Of a stretch of 64,000 bases of DNA, positions 1-9,298 are shown one piece after another. Positions within the stretch are counted from its first letter, which is position 1. Each line of letters starts with the position of its first letter. Origin of the DNA: Ariolimax columbianus (lineage: Eukaryota; Mollusca; Gastropoda; Stylommatophora; Arionidae); the NCBI GenBank assembly GCA_036924085.1, contig JAVGWX010000003.1, forward strand, positions 113,815,764 through 113,879,763, given 5' to 3'. The notes below the pieces were generated by a model. The model saw only the letters and a list, made by a program, of their open reading frames with translations, did no database searches and was not told the origin of the DNA. The translations under genes and the position numbers were made by a program.

Positions 1-305
1 GGGACTGACCCTAACTAACATGTCTGATCAGTATGTTGGGTCTGACCCTAACTAACATGTCTGATCAGTATGTTGGGCCTGACCCTAACTAACATGTCTG
101 ATCAGTATGTTGAGTCTGACCCTAACTAACATGTCTGATCAGTATGTTGGGCCTGACCCTGACTAACATGTCTGATCAGTATGTTGAGTCTGACCCTAAC
201 TAACATGTCTGATCAGTATGTTGGGCCTGACCCTAACTAACATGTCTGATCAGTATGTTGGGTCTGACCCTAACTAACATGTCTGATCAGTATGTTGGGC
301 CTGAC
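1..305. repeat. 37-bp minisatellite, about 8 copies
   Basis: Head-to-tail copies of a 37-bp unit with core ctgatcagtatgttggg run from the window edge to about 305, with few substitutions. The array is cut by the window start, so its true length is unknown. The reverse complement of its core (aacatactgatcag) matches the 38-bp unit at 56350-56870 and a single degraded unit near 59790, so this is one dispersed repeat family rather than a local event. Confidence 0.95.
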
Positions 306-469
306 CAGACGGTTAGTTACCCTCCCAACTAATGGGTTAGTTCTGTACATCTTGTCTAGTTCCCCTATGGCAGAGTAGTCTGCTATCATCATTATCATCC
401 AAATCTTTAAGCTCCCTGTGGACACAAACCATCTATTCCAACTTTGTTCATGACTTCCTTGTTTTCCTT

Positions 470-775
470 ATGTTTCCCAGCGCTACTCTCCGTGTGTGTT
501 TTAGCAGCCTCTTTTTCTATTATATTGCCGATTCCAGAACTGCGATTGTCTGGCAATACTATAAGTTTGTTTCCATAATGTGTGTCCTATCCAAAATTTA
601 CGCCTTTTACTCACGTTATGTTTTACTGATTTTCGGCTGGCTCTTTCTAACAGTCCCACATTAGTGATCTTATCATACTGTTTCAGTCCCTTTATTCTCC
701 ACGGGCACCAATGTTTGGCCTCTTGAGGCACGAGCATATAGCTACTGGCAAAACAGAACTGAAAACAAAGCAAAG
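470..775 (-). pseudogene. RTE-like LINE, C-terminal relic
   Basis: Minus-strand translation between about 773 and 501 gives a stretch ending in RRKFWIGHTLWK and, after a short gap, WNRQYNRKRG. This resembles the C-terminal region of RTE-type reverse transcriptases, whose usual form is R(R/K)W.WIGH.LRK followed by W.P.GKRKRGRP. Only about 90 codons survive and no catalytic domain is present. It is a dead 5'-truncated fragment. The family assignment rests on motif memory alone. Confidence 0.6.
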
Positions 776-799
776 ACCATTACAAATACTGCACTGAGT

Positions 800-2296
800 T
801 TGCCGAAGGTGTCGACAGTAACAGAGATGGTTACAGTAAAAAATAGGAACTTGAAAATACCAGAATGAAGAGCAAGAAAATGAATGTTGCTTGCAAGAAA
901 CAGATCTCAACAAAGACATAGCTTTCAAAATTAGAGAAAATAACATCAATGCATGTCAGCATGAAGAAGACATGAAGGGGGTTTGAGTGCCAGATGCTAC
1001 ATCTCAAGACAGAAAGTGCATAATACCACCTGCTAAATTATTACTATCCTAGTGATCGTCCACTGACAGCTAGGGCTATGATCAAATAGATAGAAGGGGC
1101 TTGAAGCTAGCAAATTGGCAGGATGCCAATGGACTTATCTTGATTAACCAACCAAATGACCCACTTAGCGAGAAAATACCAAAAGTTTACCAAAAGGGTA
1201 TATGACCACATCAGCAGCTCAGTGCCCAGCAGAAAACACTACACTAAAAGAAGCGGAGAAGGTGCAAAAGCAGGCACTTTTAGGGTCATTAATGGAGCAA
1301 TGAAATCAACACGCATTGTGGCGATGGAGAAAATGGGAAGGATTCAAGCAATAAGAGAACGCAGAGGGACAAAGAATTGAACAGATAGAAAAGTTACTTT
1401 TGCCGACTGGCAAAGGATGGTGCTGCAGGCGATCAACCAGATGTACGAGTTTCGTACCAACAAAAGAAAAGGATGGCCAAATCAATCAGAGAGCCACCAA
1501 CATCGAAACAAGACGATTACCATAAGATAAGCACACAGAAGGAAGCTGTTGTGTTGTGCCTCAAAACATGACACAACTGACTCCGCAGCCACATTCACAC
1601 AAAACGGAGGATTAGCAACTTAGTCATGTATACATGGGAACAAGCTCCAAGAACTACAGAGCATATAATACAGAACTGCCGCAAATATGGTATACAGTGA
1701 AGGCAATATGAGGACACTCTAATAGATGAAGCAGCAATCCACAGACTAAAGTTTTGACATTAAAGGAGGTTCGAGCGGAGTAGGGCGCATTAGAGGACGG
1801 AGCAGGAGAGTGTACAACCAGCGAGCTACAGGGACGATCATCATCCATACACTGCGCCCTTTGCCGAGAGAGACTGATCACCTATGGATATGCCCGGAGT
1901 GCAGTGACATCGATTATTAGAAACAGAAATTATACTTTCAAGCGAACGAAAGAAGAAGAGAAAGACCACAAATAAAAGAAATATGGAAAATAATAAAATC
2001 ACAACCTATGCATGGCAGAAGAGATTACACAGTGGCTACAACTGGCAGATAAATTCAAACACCTTCCATGTCATCCAATGAGTAAGTGACTGGGAGGATA
2101 TTGTCGAAGCCAAATCCAAAAAAGCTTCTTTGCACAAAAAGCAAAATAATTAGCCCATTCCATGCAAGACCCTGCACAGATAAAAAGATATTCCTAGTGG
2201 CAAGCAGCACGTTCCAAAGCAAGTCGATTTAATTACAAAACTGTCAAAAATGTCATCAGAAGAAAAACAAGAAGAAGAAGAAGAAGAAGAAGAAGT
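800..2296 (+). pseudogene. I-type LINE relic with internal deletion and (GAA)n tail
   Basis: Scattered frames match the ORF of the intact LINE at 2637-6545 and its relatives. An endonuclease segment near 1120-1165 reads NGLILINQPND, where the intact element has DANLSLINRPED. A segment near 1290-1370 reads GAMKSTRIVAMEKMGRIQ, where the intact element has GGMKSTPIVELEKITKLQ. Near 1640 there is TTEHIIQNC, the C-terminal zinc-knuckle region. The RT core between these is missing. The sequence at 1731-1925 recurs at 32500-32715, and the copy ends in a GAA run at about 2268-2296. It has many frameshifts and stops and cannot be functional. It belongs to the same broad LINE group as the intact neighbour but not the same subfamily. 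Confidence 0.65.
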
Positions 2297-2469
2297 ATCA
2301 GCAGCAGCAACAAACAGAGATGTTGTTAACTGAGGTGGAAGCGTTTAAACAAAATGCAATGTTCTACTTAGTCACACCCCTTCCGCCCCGTGGGAGTGTA
2401 GAGGTCTTTCTGCACATACTTGCAATCGAGTGTACGGGAAAACAGGTGTTTGGTCTGTTGTGTCTTTGC

Positions 2470-2610
2470 ATGGCAGAGAAGCTGCCCCCTTTTGACCTTC
2501 ATGCAGTAAGATTTACGTGTTTGCATGGTGGAGAAGCTGCCCCTTTTTTACTTTCATGCAGTAAGATTTCCGTGTATGCATGGTGGAGAAGCTGCCCCCT
2601 TTTGACTTTC
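2470..2610. repeat. 56-bp minisatellite, left part (about 2.5 copies)
   Basis: Units built on catgcagtaagattt and ggtggagaagctgccccc repeat about every 56 bp. The same array resumes at 9299-9545. The intact LINE and its ribosomal leader lie exactly between the two halves. Confidence 0.85.
2599..2610. other. Left target-site duplication of the rRNA-leader LINE
   Basis: The 12-mer cttttgactttc sits directly beside the (TTC)n/(GAA)n tail and is found again at 9299-9310 beside the other end of the element. It falls inside the 56-bp repeat, so similarity of repeat units contributes to the match, but the exact abutment to both element ends is what target-primed reverse transcription leaves. Confidence 0.75.
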
Positions 2611-2636
2611 TTCTTCTTCTTCTTCTGCGTACACAG

Positions 2637-5600
2637 TCAGACAGTAACCATTATTTTCTCGAAAAAAGCGGCGGTCATCCTGAGACTCTCGCCACTACCA
2701 TAGAGCTTGTCTTGCAGTTCCACTGGCAATGGCCACATCTGCTCTCTCTGATCCTCGTATGTCGGGCAGTTCTGCAGCAGATGTTCAGTGGTCATTTTAC
2801 CAGTACCGCACGGGCATTCGTCGGTACACCCTATCTTCAATTTGTTGAAGAGGTGGTACCTCAGTCTGTTGTGGCCAGTGCGAAGTCTGAAGACAACGAC
2901 CTGCTCTCTTCGGTTCAACTGGTAATAGGCATCGTTTTTGGTGTAACCAGTATGTTCGGTTTCCCATTTGGACATGTACCTGGCTTTGATAAGCCGTTTT
3001 GACTCTTCGTACGTCATACTGGTATCTATTTGTGGTAGCCTTGCACCTTCTTTTGCCAGTCTGTCTGCCTCCTCGTTGCCTTGGATGTTGCAGTGTGACG
3101 GAACCCACTGTACCACTACCCTTTTTGGTGCGGACTGTTGGCACAGTTTGCAGAGTGCTGCTCTTAAGTCATTAAGCTCAGTGTTTTTCTGGCTTTTTAG
3201 CGCTGTGACTACTTCGAGAGCATCTGTCAGCAGGACTATATGGCTCTCATTTTCACTGTGTGTTACCATTTCTTCCACTGCCGCCCTCAGTGCCTCTGCC
3301 TCTGCTCTGAAATTGCTCGTGTACTTACCAGTAGCGAATGACAGTGTTATTTTTCTGCCATTTGGTAGGTTCAGGAATGCTCCTGCCCCTCCGTTCTGTG
3401 TAGTGTTTGTTACAGAGCCGTCGGTGTATGCATGGGTCCAGTCCATGCTTGGGTAGCTTTTCGTTATGAAGCTTAGGGTAGTATCTCTCCTTTCTTTTTC
3501 GGTCTGGCAGTTTTTGTTTGCAATACCTGGTATATTTTCTACCACCTCTGGAAATATATCCTGCCTCCAAGTAGGTTTTCGTACAGTAGTGATGGGTTTT
3601 GGTGTTGTTAGTGCGTTTATGGGATCTTCGTGCATCTTTGCTTTGGCTATTTCTGCAAAGTTTCTCCGCTTTAGTTTTCCAGTTCCCAAATTGTTTAGCC
3701 TCTGGTACATTGGATGGTCCGTCAGTCTTCGGAGTTTCTCTGACTGCAGCTGGGCTCTGCAGTCTCTTCTGTCGGTCATGGATTGCAGTTTTGTAATCTT
3801 TTCAAGTTCTACAATTGGCGTTGACTTCATGCCACCAGTTATGATTCTCATAGCTTGGTTTTGAAGTTTGTTAACTTTATCGAAGTTCGCCTTCGCTGCT
3901 GTTGTCCAAGCCGCGATGCCATACTCGAGAACTGGTCTCACTCTTCCAGTGTACAGTTTCTTTAGTATGCCTTCGTCTGCTCCCCAGCTTGTGCCAGCAA
4001 GTTTCCTCATGATCGCCATTCTTTCTCTGGCTTTCATTCGGTTTCTCTCAATCTGACTTTTCCATGTCATGCGCCGATCAAATGTGACTCCCAGATAGGT
4101 TGGGTTGTCGTTTGGCTGCAGGATTTTGCCATTTAGGCTTAGTTTGGTACTTTGGGGTTTTAATGAGAGCGAGAATATTGTGCACGTGGTTTTCTCCTCG
4201 TTTATTTTGACCAGCCATGAGTTCGCCCACTCTTCCAGCGATGTTAGGGCCGTTTGCATCCGATTTCTTGCTATGGTGAGATTCTTTTCAGAGGTCCACA
4301 TAGCCAGATCGTCTGCAAACATTGAGCTATGGACTCTTCTTGGTATATTCTCTGTAATATCGTTTATATATACCAGGAAGAGTGTGGGTGACAGTACTCC
4401 CCCTTGGGGTACTCCCTGCTCGAGTGTCACCTTTTTGCTCATCTGCCCTTGTACTTGGACTCTGGCCGTTCTTTGTTTGAGGTAGTGGTTGATCCACTTG
4501 TACATCTTCCCACAAACATCACTTCTTCTTAGCTTGACTCTAAGTCCATCCTTCCAGACTTTGTCAAATGCCTTTTCCAGATCCACCCAAACAGCTACTG
4601 TGTGTTTCTGTGCCTGGTAGGCATCTTCTATCTCCTGGGCTATGAGGATGACCTGGTCCTCAGTGGATCTGTGCTGTCTAAAGCCGGCTTGCTGTGGAAT
4701 TAGTATTCGTTTTTCTTCCAGATGCCACATCAGTCTGGTGTTTATCATCCGTTCCATCAGCTTGCCGACACAGCTCAGTAGGCTTATGGGCCTGTATCCA
4801 TTCGGATCTGTTTTGTCCTTTCCTGTTTTTGGTACTGGTACCAGTATTGCATCTTTCCATGCCTGGGGTACAATACCCCTTTTCCAGCTTTGGTTCAGGA
4901 CTGACAGTAGTTTTTCCTTCGCTGTTTGGCCCAGCCCCATCAGCATTTCGTTTGTTATCCCGTCTTTTCCGGGAGATTTCCTTCTCTTTAGTGTTCTCAT
5001 AGCCTCTTCCATTTCGCGCATTGTTAGTTTGGCCATCATGTGCTCTTCAGGAGCCGTATTTTTGTTTTCGTGCCCCTTTAGCTCTTCGCTAATGTCTGTA
5101 TGCTTATCTGCAGGGACCTCGATGTGGTTTGCTCTGGCATAGTGATCGACAAAGGCGTTTGCGGCTTTCTTACCTGTGATCAAGTTCTCGCCTTGCTTGA
5201 TAGTAATTTGTTTATTTGACGGGGTTTCGTCGTTCATGGCTCTGACTAGCTTCCATAGCTTGTTCCCTTCTTTGTCCAGGTTTAAACTTTCCGTTTTATT
5301 TTTCCAACTTTCTCTTGCTGTTTGCTTGAGAGTGTGTTTGTACTTCGCCGCGGCGGCTTTGAGGGCGATGTTTGCCTCCACGGATTTTTCTCGTTCTGCC
5401 ATGTTTCTAGCATTTGTTACTGCATCTTCCACTTTCTGTAACTCATCATTCCAGTAGGGCTTATAGTTTTTCCTAGCTCCTCTTGGGATGGTTTCAGTGG
5501 CGGCTTGCATTATTGCCTTGCTTAGGCTCTCTACCATGGGCTTCATTTTGGTGTTTCGTGTGTTGATGGTTTCACACAGCCCATCTGTCAGGATTGCAAA

Positions 5601-6545
5601 TCTGTCCCAGTCGGCTCGTTTGTAATTCCAACGTGGGAGCGGTTTTGTTTCCTGTGGGCCTACTTCCATGTCAATGGTTAGCCTGATCGGCCTGTGGTCG
5701 CTACCTGCCAATTGGTTTAGCACCTGGCGGTCTATTTTATAGTGTATGTCCTGTGTGGAGAAGGCCAAATCTGGAGTCGAGGTGGTATGCCATGTTCTTG
5801 AATAGAAGCTAGGGCTATCCTCCGGCCTATTGATTAGGGAGAGATTTGCATCTATCTCCCAATCTTCCACTTCGTCACCTCTGCTGTCTGTGTCAGAGTA
5901 TCCCCATCTCTCCGAGTGGCTGTTGAAATCTCCAACCACTATGCACTTGGAGTCTCTGACCTCCATACTCGAGAGCGATAGGTCTCTGTTTGGTGGTCCG
6001 TACAGATTGAAAATGCGGAGCTTCGTCTCTTGAGCCATTATGTCAACTCCTACAATTTCTGCTTGTCCGGTGTGATTGACAGGTACCGCGCTACTCGGTA
6101 TGCTGTTTCTGGTCAGTATCAGGACCCCTCCTTTGTGGCCTTCTCTATCTAGACGGAAAGTCTGGTATCCTCTGATTGAGAATTTATGGTTATTGTTGAG
6201 GTGCGTTTCCTGGATACATGCCACGTCAATCTTACCTTCATGCAGGTGATGTGTTAGGGAAAGTTTTTTGTTAATGACTCCCTCCGCATTCCACTGTAAT
6301 ATTCTGAGGGTCTTGAAGTTTTGGCCAATAGTCGTTTCCCCATAGCCATGTGCCTTGACTCCACGACACATGGGTGGGTGACCACCAGTAGCCAAGGGTG
6401 GGCCCCTTCGAGGCGTGGGGCCCGGCGCTATCGCTGCCTGGCGGGTCTCCTCAGGATGAGCGCCATACGTTTTTCGAATAGGTTGTGCTGCCATCATACT
6501 GTGATTTACGTTGCACTGTTTTGTTAGGCTTGCGGCCCCGTGCAT
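2637..6545 (-). CDS. LINE polyprotein: APE-type endonuclease, reverse transcriptase, RNase H
   Basis: An uninterrupted 1302-codon frame. The endonuclease spans about residues 80-290, with LQWNAEGV near 83, QETHL at 112-116, GDFNSH at 205-210 and SDHRP at 282-286. The reverse transcriptase spans about 520-820, with GYRPISLL at 583-590, the GVPQGGVLSP block at 711-720 and the catalytic FADD at 743-746. The RNase H spans about 1035-1170, with YTDGS (D1042), a conserved Glu near 1082, D1108 and GNEEADRLA (D1161). A C-terminal Cys/His cluster (C1240, C1244, C1246, H1254, C1260) follows. This layout fits the I superfamily of LINEs, whose enzyme nicks DNA and primes reverse transcription in the nucleus. 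The start is the first ATG after an in-frame TGA three codons upstream. The stop lies only about 11 nt before the (GAA)n tail. Absence of stops suggests a young, possibly active copy. The exact clade (Nimb, Ingi or another) is unresolved. Confidence 0.95.
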   Translation of the reverse strand: MHGAASLTKQCNVNHSMMAAQPIRKTYGAHPEETRQAAIAPGPTPRRGPPLATGGHPPMCRGVKAHGYGETTIGQNFKTLRILQWNAEGVINKKLSLTHHLHEGKIDVACIQETHLNNNHKFSIRGYQTFRLDREGHKGGVLILTRNSIPSSAVPVNHTGQAEIVGVDIMAQETKLRIFNLYGPPNRDLSLSSMEVRDSKCIVVGDFNSHSERWGYSDTDSRGDEVEDWEIDANLSLINRPEDSPSFYSRTWHTTSTPDLAFSTQDIHYKIDRQVLNQLAGSDHRPIRLTIDMEVGPQETKPLPRWNYKRADWDRFAILTDGLCETINTRNTKMKPMVESLSKAIMQAATETIPRGARKNYKPYWNDELQKVEDAVTNARNMAEREKSVEANIALKAAAAKYKHTLKQTARESWKNKTESLNLDKEGNKLWKLVRAMNDETPSNKQITIKQGENLITGKKAANAFVDHYARANHIEVPADKHTDISEELKGHENKNTAPEEHMMAKLTMREMEEAMRTLKRRKSPGKDGITNEMLMGLGQTAKEKLLSVLNQSWKRGIVPQAWKDAILVPVPKTGKDKTDPNGYRPISLLSCVGKLMERMINTRLMWHLEEKRILIPQQAGFRQHRSTEDQVILIAQEIEDAYQAQKHTVAVWVDLEKAFDKVWKDGLRVKLRRSDVCGKMYKWINHYLKQRTARVQVQGQMSKKVTLEQGVPQGGVLSPTLFLVYINDITENIPRRVHSSMFADDLAMWTSEKNLTIARNRMQTALTSLEEWANSWLVKINEEKTTCTIFSLSLKPQSTKLSLNGKILQPNDNPTYLGVTFDRRMTWKSQIERNRMKARERMAIMRKLAGTSWGADEGILKKLYTGRVRPVLEYGIAAWTTAAKANFDKVNKLQNQAMRIITGGMKSTPIVELEKITKLQSMTDRRDCRAQLQSEKLRRLTDHPMYQRLNNLGTGKLKRRNFAEIAKAKMHEDPINALTTPKPITTVRKPTWRQDIFPEVVENIPGIANKNCQTEKERRDTTLSFITKSYPSMDWTHAYTDGSVTNTTQNGGAGAFLNLPNGRKITLSFATGKYTSNFRAEAEALRAAVEEMVTHSENESHIVLLTDALEVVTALKSQKNTELNDLRAALCKLCQQSAPKRVVVQWVPSHCNIQGNEEADRLAKEGARLPQIDTSMTYEESKRLIKARYMSKWETEHTGYTKNDAYYQLNRREQVVVFRLRTGHNRLRYHLFNKLKIGCTDECPCGTGKMTTEHLLQNCPTYEDQREQMWPLPVELQDKLYGSGESLRMTAAFFEKIMVTV

Positions 6546-7079
6546 CCGATTTCAACAGGCGTTTCTGTAGGGATGCCCTCCTTAGCCTTTGGCTGTCCCC
6601 AGCCTATCTGCAAGGCAGCAGTTGTTTACGATCAGAGTTTTCTCTCCTATGGAAGTTGTCTTACCAGACTATCGAGTCTTCACTACTCGTGTCTATAGGG
6701 TGCAATGATGGTATGTGATATATGAGATGGACTGGTTTACCCGGAAGAGAGGCAGTCCAGTGTGTCTGTATCCCAGGATCGTCACGTCCTGCCAGAAACG
6801 TAGCATTTGCATGTGAGTGGGGTATCTCTTTTTCCCTTTATTTTCTTGGCTTCTATGCAGGGATGGTACGCCTAGCATTCCCCGCCACCTGGGGTGTTGA
6901 CACAGTGGGGCAGGTGTGCAATGTCCGCTGGTCTGCATCTCTTCTGCGTCCAGCATGATAGTTATGGCTGATAACGTACAGAGGTAGATATCGTAACCGG
7001 AGTGCATTTAGCCAGAGGACAAGCCTGGTAATGTCACAGAGATGTTGATCGCCTGGTGTGCGGACAACTCTCATGGTCA
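6546..7079 (-). other. Unassigned leader segment of the rRNA-leader LINE
   Basis: This lies between the apparent 28S 3' end and the ORF start. I see no match to ribosomal RNA or to a protein family here. By position it could be captured 3'-ETS or spacer sequence, or the LINE's own 5' UTR. No ORF1 is visible. Confidence 0.5.
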
Positions 7080-7545
7080 GTGGTTGAGTCTTGACAGTTC
7101 ACAGTGTGGTGGCTGCTCTACTGTTTTCGACACCCCGACCAGGTTCTAAGTCTTTGGTTGGTGTTTTTCGCACCCCATCGCCGTATAGGGTGAGTATCAA
7201 GCAGTTTTCCGCCCGCTTTGATTTGCGGGCGGCAAGGACCTCTTACTGTGGCTCTACCTGATAGGGCTGGGGCGCAAGCCCCAGGTCCCGAGCATGTAGG
7301 AGCCTCCCATTGCAGTGGTGCTGAGATTTTGGGCGGGATTGCGGCTTTCAAGGGTTCGGCCGTAATCCCCCACATGGTAGCCTCGCGCCCTTGGCTTATC
7401 AGCCTGGTACGTGAACCAAAGTGTCTGCGGCTCCTCTCGATTTGAGCTGGTTTTCCGTAGCAACGCCCTGTCATTTGTAGGGTAAAACTGACCTGTCTTC
7501 AGATCTATTTCCAGCACCCGTTCACTATTTGGTCAGACGAATTTA
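7080..7545 (-). pseudogene. 28S rRNA 3' domain, diverged copy inside LINE leader
   Basis: Read on the minus strand this follows the 3' end of eukaryotic 28S rRNA. The segment containing the conserved cagtttt-accctac region comes first, then a diverged sarcin-ricin loop neighbourhood (cgagaggagccgcag), then gctaccatgtgggggatta, then aatcccgccc, and near the end ggtcggggtgtcg followed by cagtagagcagc. These blocks occur in the canonical order and spacing, with many substitutions between them. The sarcin-ricin loop sequence itself is altered (AAATCGAGAGGA where AGTACGAGAGGA is universal), so this cannot be a working large-subunit RNA. Boundaries are approximate. Confidence 0.8.
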
Positions 7546-8100
7546 TTGAGGGCTTTTGTTTGTCAATGACCAGGTATTTGAAATCTGCGGAGTTAAGCAC
7601 GATTTCCGTAGCGTTCTTTCATTTGAGCTGACTTGTCGTCCGTGAGTCTAATACCAGCGTACGTTCATTATTAGACCCAAACGGCAGTGCTCTCAATTTG
7701 TCAGTTGTTCTACAGTATTGGCGTGTTCAGTCAAATTAAGCCGCAGGTTCCACGCCTGGTGGTGCCCTTCCGTCAATTCCCTTAGCGAGACAATCAAGTT
7801 TCTTAAAGGGTAGCCCCAAAGATTTTCGAGGGTCTAATTCCAGCACATGTTCTCTATTAGACCCCACTAAGGTGTACTTTTTGATAGTCATTCTGCAGTA
7901 TTGGCGTGGTAAGTTAACTTAGGTCTCAGGCTCCACTCCTGATAGTGCTCTTCCGTCAATTCCTTTATCAAACACTGGATGCAGACAAAACCGAGCCAGA
8001 TTTCTGGGGGTCTAAGTCCAGCACCAGTTCCATATTAGACTCCAGAAGAGTGGTCTCGGCATGTCAATCATTTCAGTGTTGGCCGTGTTGAGTCAAATGT
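7546..8100 (-). repeat. Composite 18S/28S tandem unit, about 3.5 copies of roughly 180 bp
   Basis: Each unit joins an 18S segment around the universal gaattgacggaag block (plus-strand cttccgtcaattcc at about 7767 and 7949, degenerate in the leftmost unit) to a 28S segment resembling ctaatagggaacgtgagctg (plus-strand gtctaa...attagac hairpins near 7655, 7838 and 8013). The partial rightmost unit keeps gtgttgagtcaaat at 8084 and joins the 18S 5' domain there. The copies differ by many substitutions, so the amplification is not recent. I know of no normal rDNA that has this arrangement. Confidence 0.8.
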
Positions 8101-8659
8101 TAAAGGGTTTAAAGTGTACTCATTCCAATTACGGGGCCTCGAAAGAGTCCCGTATTGTTATTTTTCGTCACTACCTCCCCGTGCCGGGAGTGGGTAAGTT
8201 GCGCGCCTGCTGCCTTCCTTGGATGTGGTAGCCGTTTCTCATGCTCCCTCTCCGGAATCGAACCCTGATTCCCCGTTACCCGTTACAAACATGGTAGGCA
8301 TGTCACGTACCATCGACATTTGATAGGGCAGACATTTGAAAGATGCGTCGCCGGCACATGAGGCCATGCGATCAGCACAAAGTTATCCAGAGTCACCAGT
8401 GGGGACGCCGCAACCCCGCGAGGGGAAACGACGATTGGTTTTGAACTAATAAAAGCGCTCTTTCCGCGAGGGTCGGAGCTTGGTAAGCATGTATTAGCTC
8501 TAGAATTGCCACAGTTATCCAAGTAGGATCGTGTCATCTAAGGAACCTCGACTGATTTAATGAGCCATTCGCGGTTTCACCGTGAGACAGTGTGAACTTA
8601 GACATGCATGGCTTAATCTTTGAGACAAGCATATGACTACTGGCAGGATCAACCAGATA
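8101..8659 (-). pseudogene. 18S rRNA 5' domain (about first 560 nt), inside LINE leader
   Basis: The minus strand begins near 8659 with ctggttgatcctgccagtag, the universal 5' end of 18S rRNA. It continues collinearly through catatgcttgtctcaaagat, the gaattc/tctagagctaatacatg region, gactctggataactttgtgc, ggttcgattccggagaggga, gcagcaggcgcgcaa and tcgaggccccgtaattggaa. It stops at about 8101 and is fused to an 18S segment normally some 550 nt further on, with a short ttaa overlap at the joint. It is diverged from the universal sequence by roughly a tenth by eye. At least two stems carry paired A-U to G-C changes. It is a captured fragment, not a functional 18S gene. Confidence 0.92.
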
Positions 8660-9298
8660 TCTGTCGGAGACGTACGTACTGCGCACACCGGTCGGCGGAG
8701 GAAGGGTGTGTAAAAAGCCTCACTGGGACGGCCGCAGGGACCGACTGACGGGACGGACGGACGGTTGTTCCACCCGTCCCTCACTCCGTCGACCTAGGAC
8801 CGCCTGACAGGGGCCTCCCACACGCACCAGACGACCGACCGACCGACCGGGCTCGCTCGAGGAGGGATGGCAGCGCTCTGTGCAGAACGGATCCCAACGA
8901 CCTCGGCGACGAATTTCACTGGGACTAGAGACACAATTTGGCCTGCCGGCCCTTCTTCTCCGTAGGGAGAACGCAGGGCCTCGAGGCAACGATTCCTGCT
9001 TTCCATTTGCCGGTCACAAGCTCTTTGCGAGAGTCGGACCACCAGCGAGACGTACTGTCGAGCTCTGCTATAAGCCTTAGATAAATCACCACGGACGGAC
9101 CACGTTTCCTGATACGGACCAGACTAGCGCACCTCGGTGGAGGAGCCACTACCACAAACCGCACCCAATTCGCACTACGGGGAAAGGCAGGCGAGCGTTT
9201 TCCGCAAGCCCGCGCTATCGCTCCGCCTGGCGGGACTGAGATCGCTTTACGAACACTGGTTGAAATTGAGTCGCCGCAGCGAGACAACTACCCCAGAT
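8660..9298 (-). other. 5'-ETS-like GC-rich start of the rRNA-leader LINE
   Basis: GC-rich sequence directly upstream of the 18S 5' end in the correct orientation, with simple gaccgaccgaccgacc and ggacggacgg runs of the sort common in external transcribed spacers. By position it is the pre-rRNA 5' spacer, and the element start (ATCTGGGGTAG, minus strand) would then lie near a Pol I start or inside the spacer. ETS identity is inference because spacers are not conserved. Confidence 0.55.

Larger units (their letters stand above)
2611..9298 (-). mobile_element. Full-length non-LTR retrotransposon with ribosomal RNA leader
   Basis: A 6,688-bp unit on the minus strand bounded by a 12-bp direct repeat. 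The order 5' to 3' is: GC-rich 5'-ETS-like sequence (9298-8660), 18S rRNA 5' domain (8659-8101), composite 18S/28S tandem units (8100-7546), 28S 3' domain (7545-7080), unassigned leader (7079-6546), one ORF with endonuclease, RT and RNase H (6545-2637), about 11 nt of 3' UTR, and a (GAA)n tail. The (GAA)n end and flanking duplication are seen directly. That the whole unit was inserted as one RNA is inferred from the duplication. No ORF1-like reading frame of useful length was seen in the leader. An alternative is that the LINE was inserted beside a ribosomal pseudogene and recombination moved both, but this would not place the duplication at the outer ends. Confidence 0.8.

Noticed and set aside
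2320..3002. Plus-strand open frames overlapping the LINE end
   Set aside because: They are antisense shadows of the LINE ORF and translations of the 56-bp repeat.
8101..8659. Functional 18S rRNA gene
   Set aside because: Only the first third is present, it is fused to displaced 18S and 28S pieces, and it lies inside a retrotransposon.
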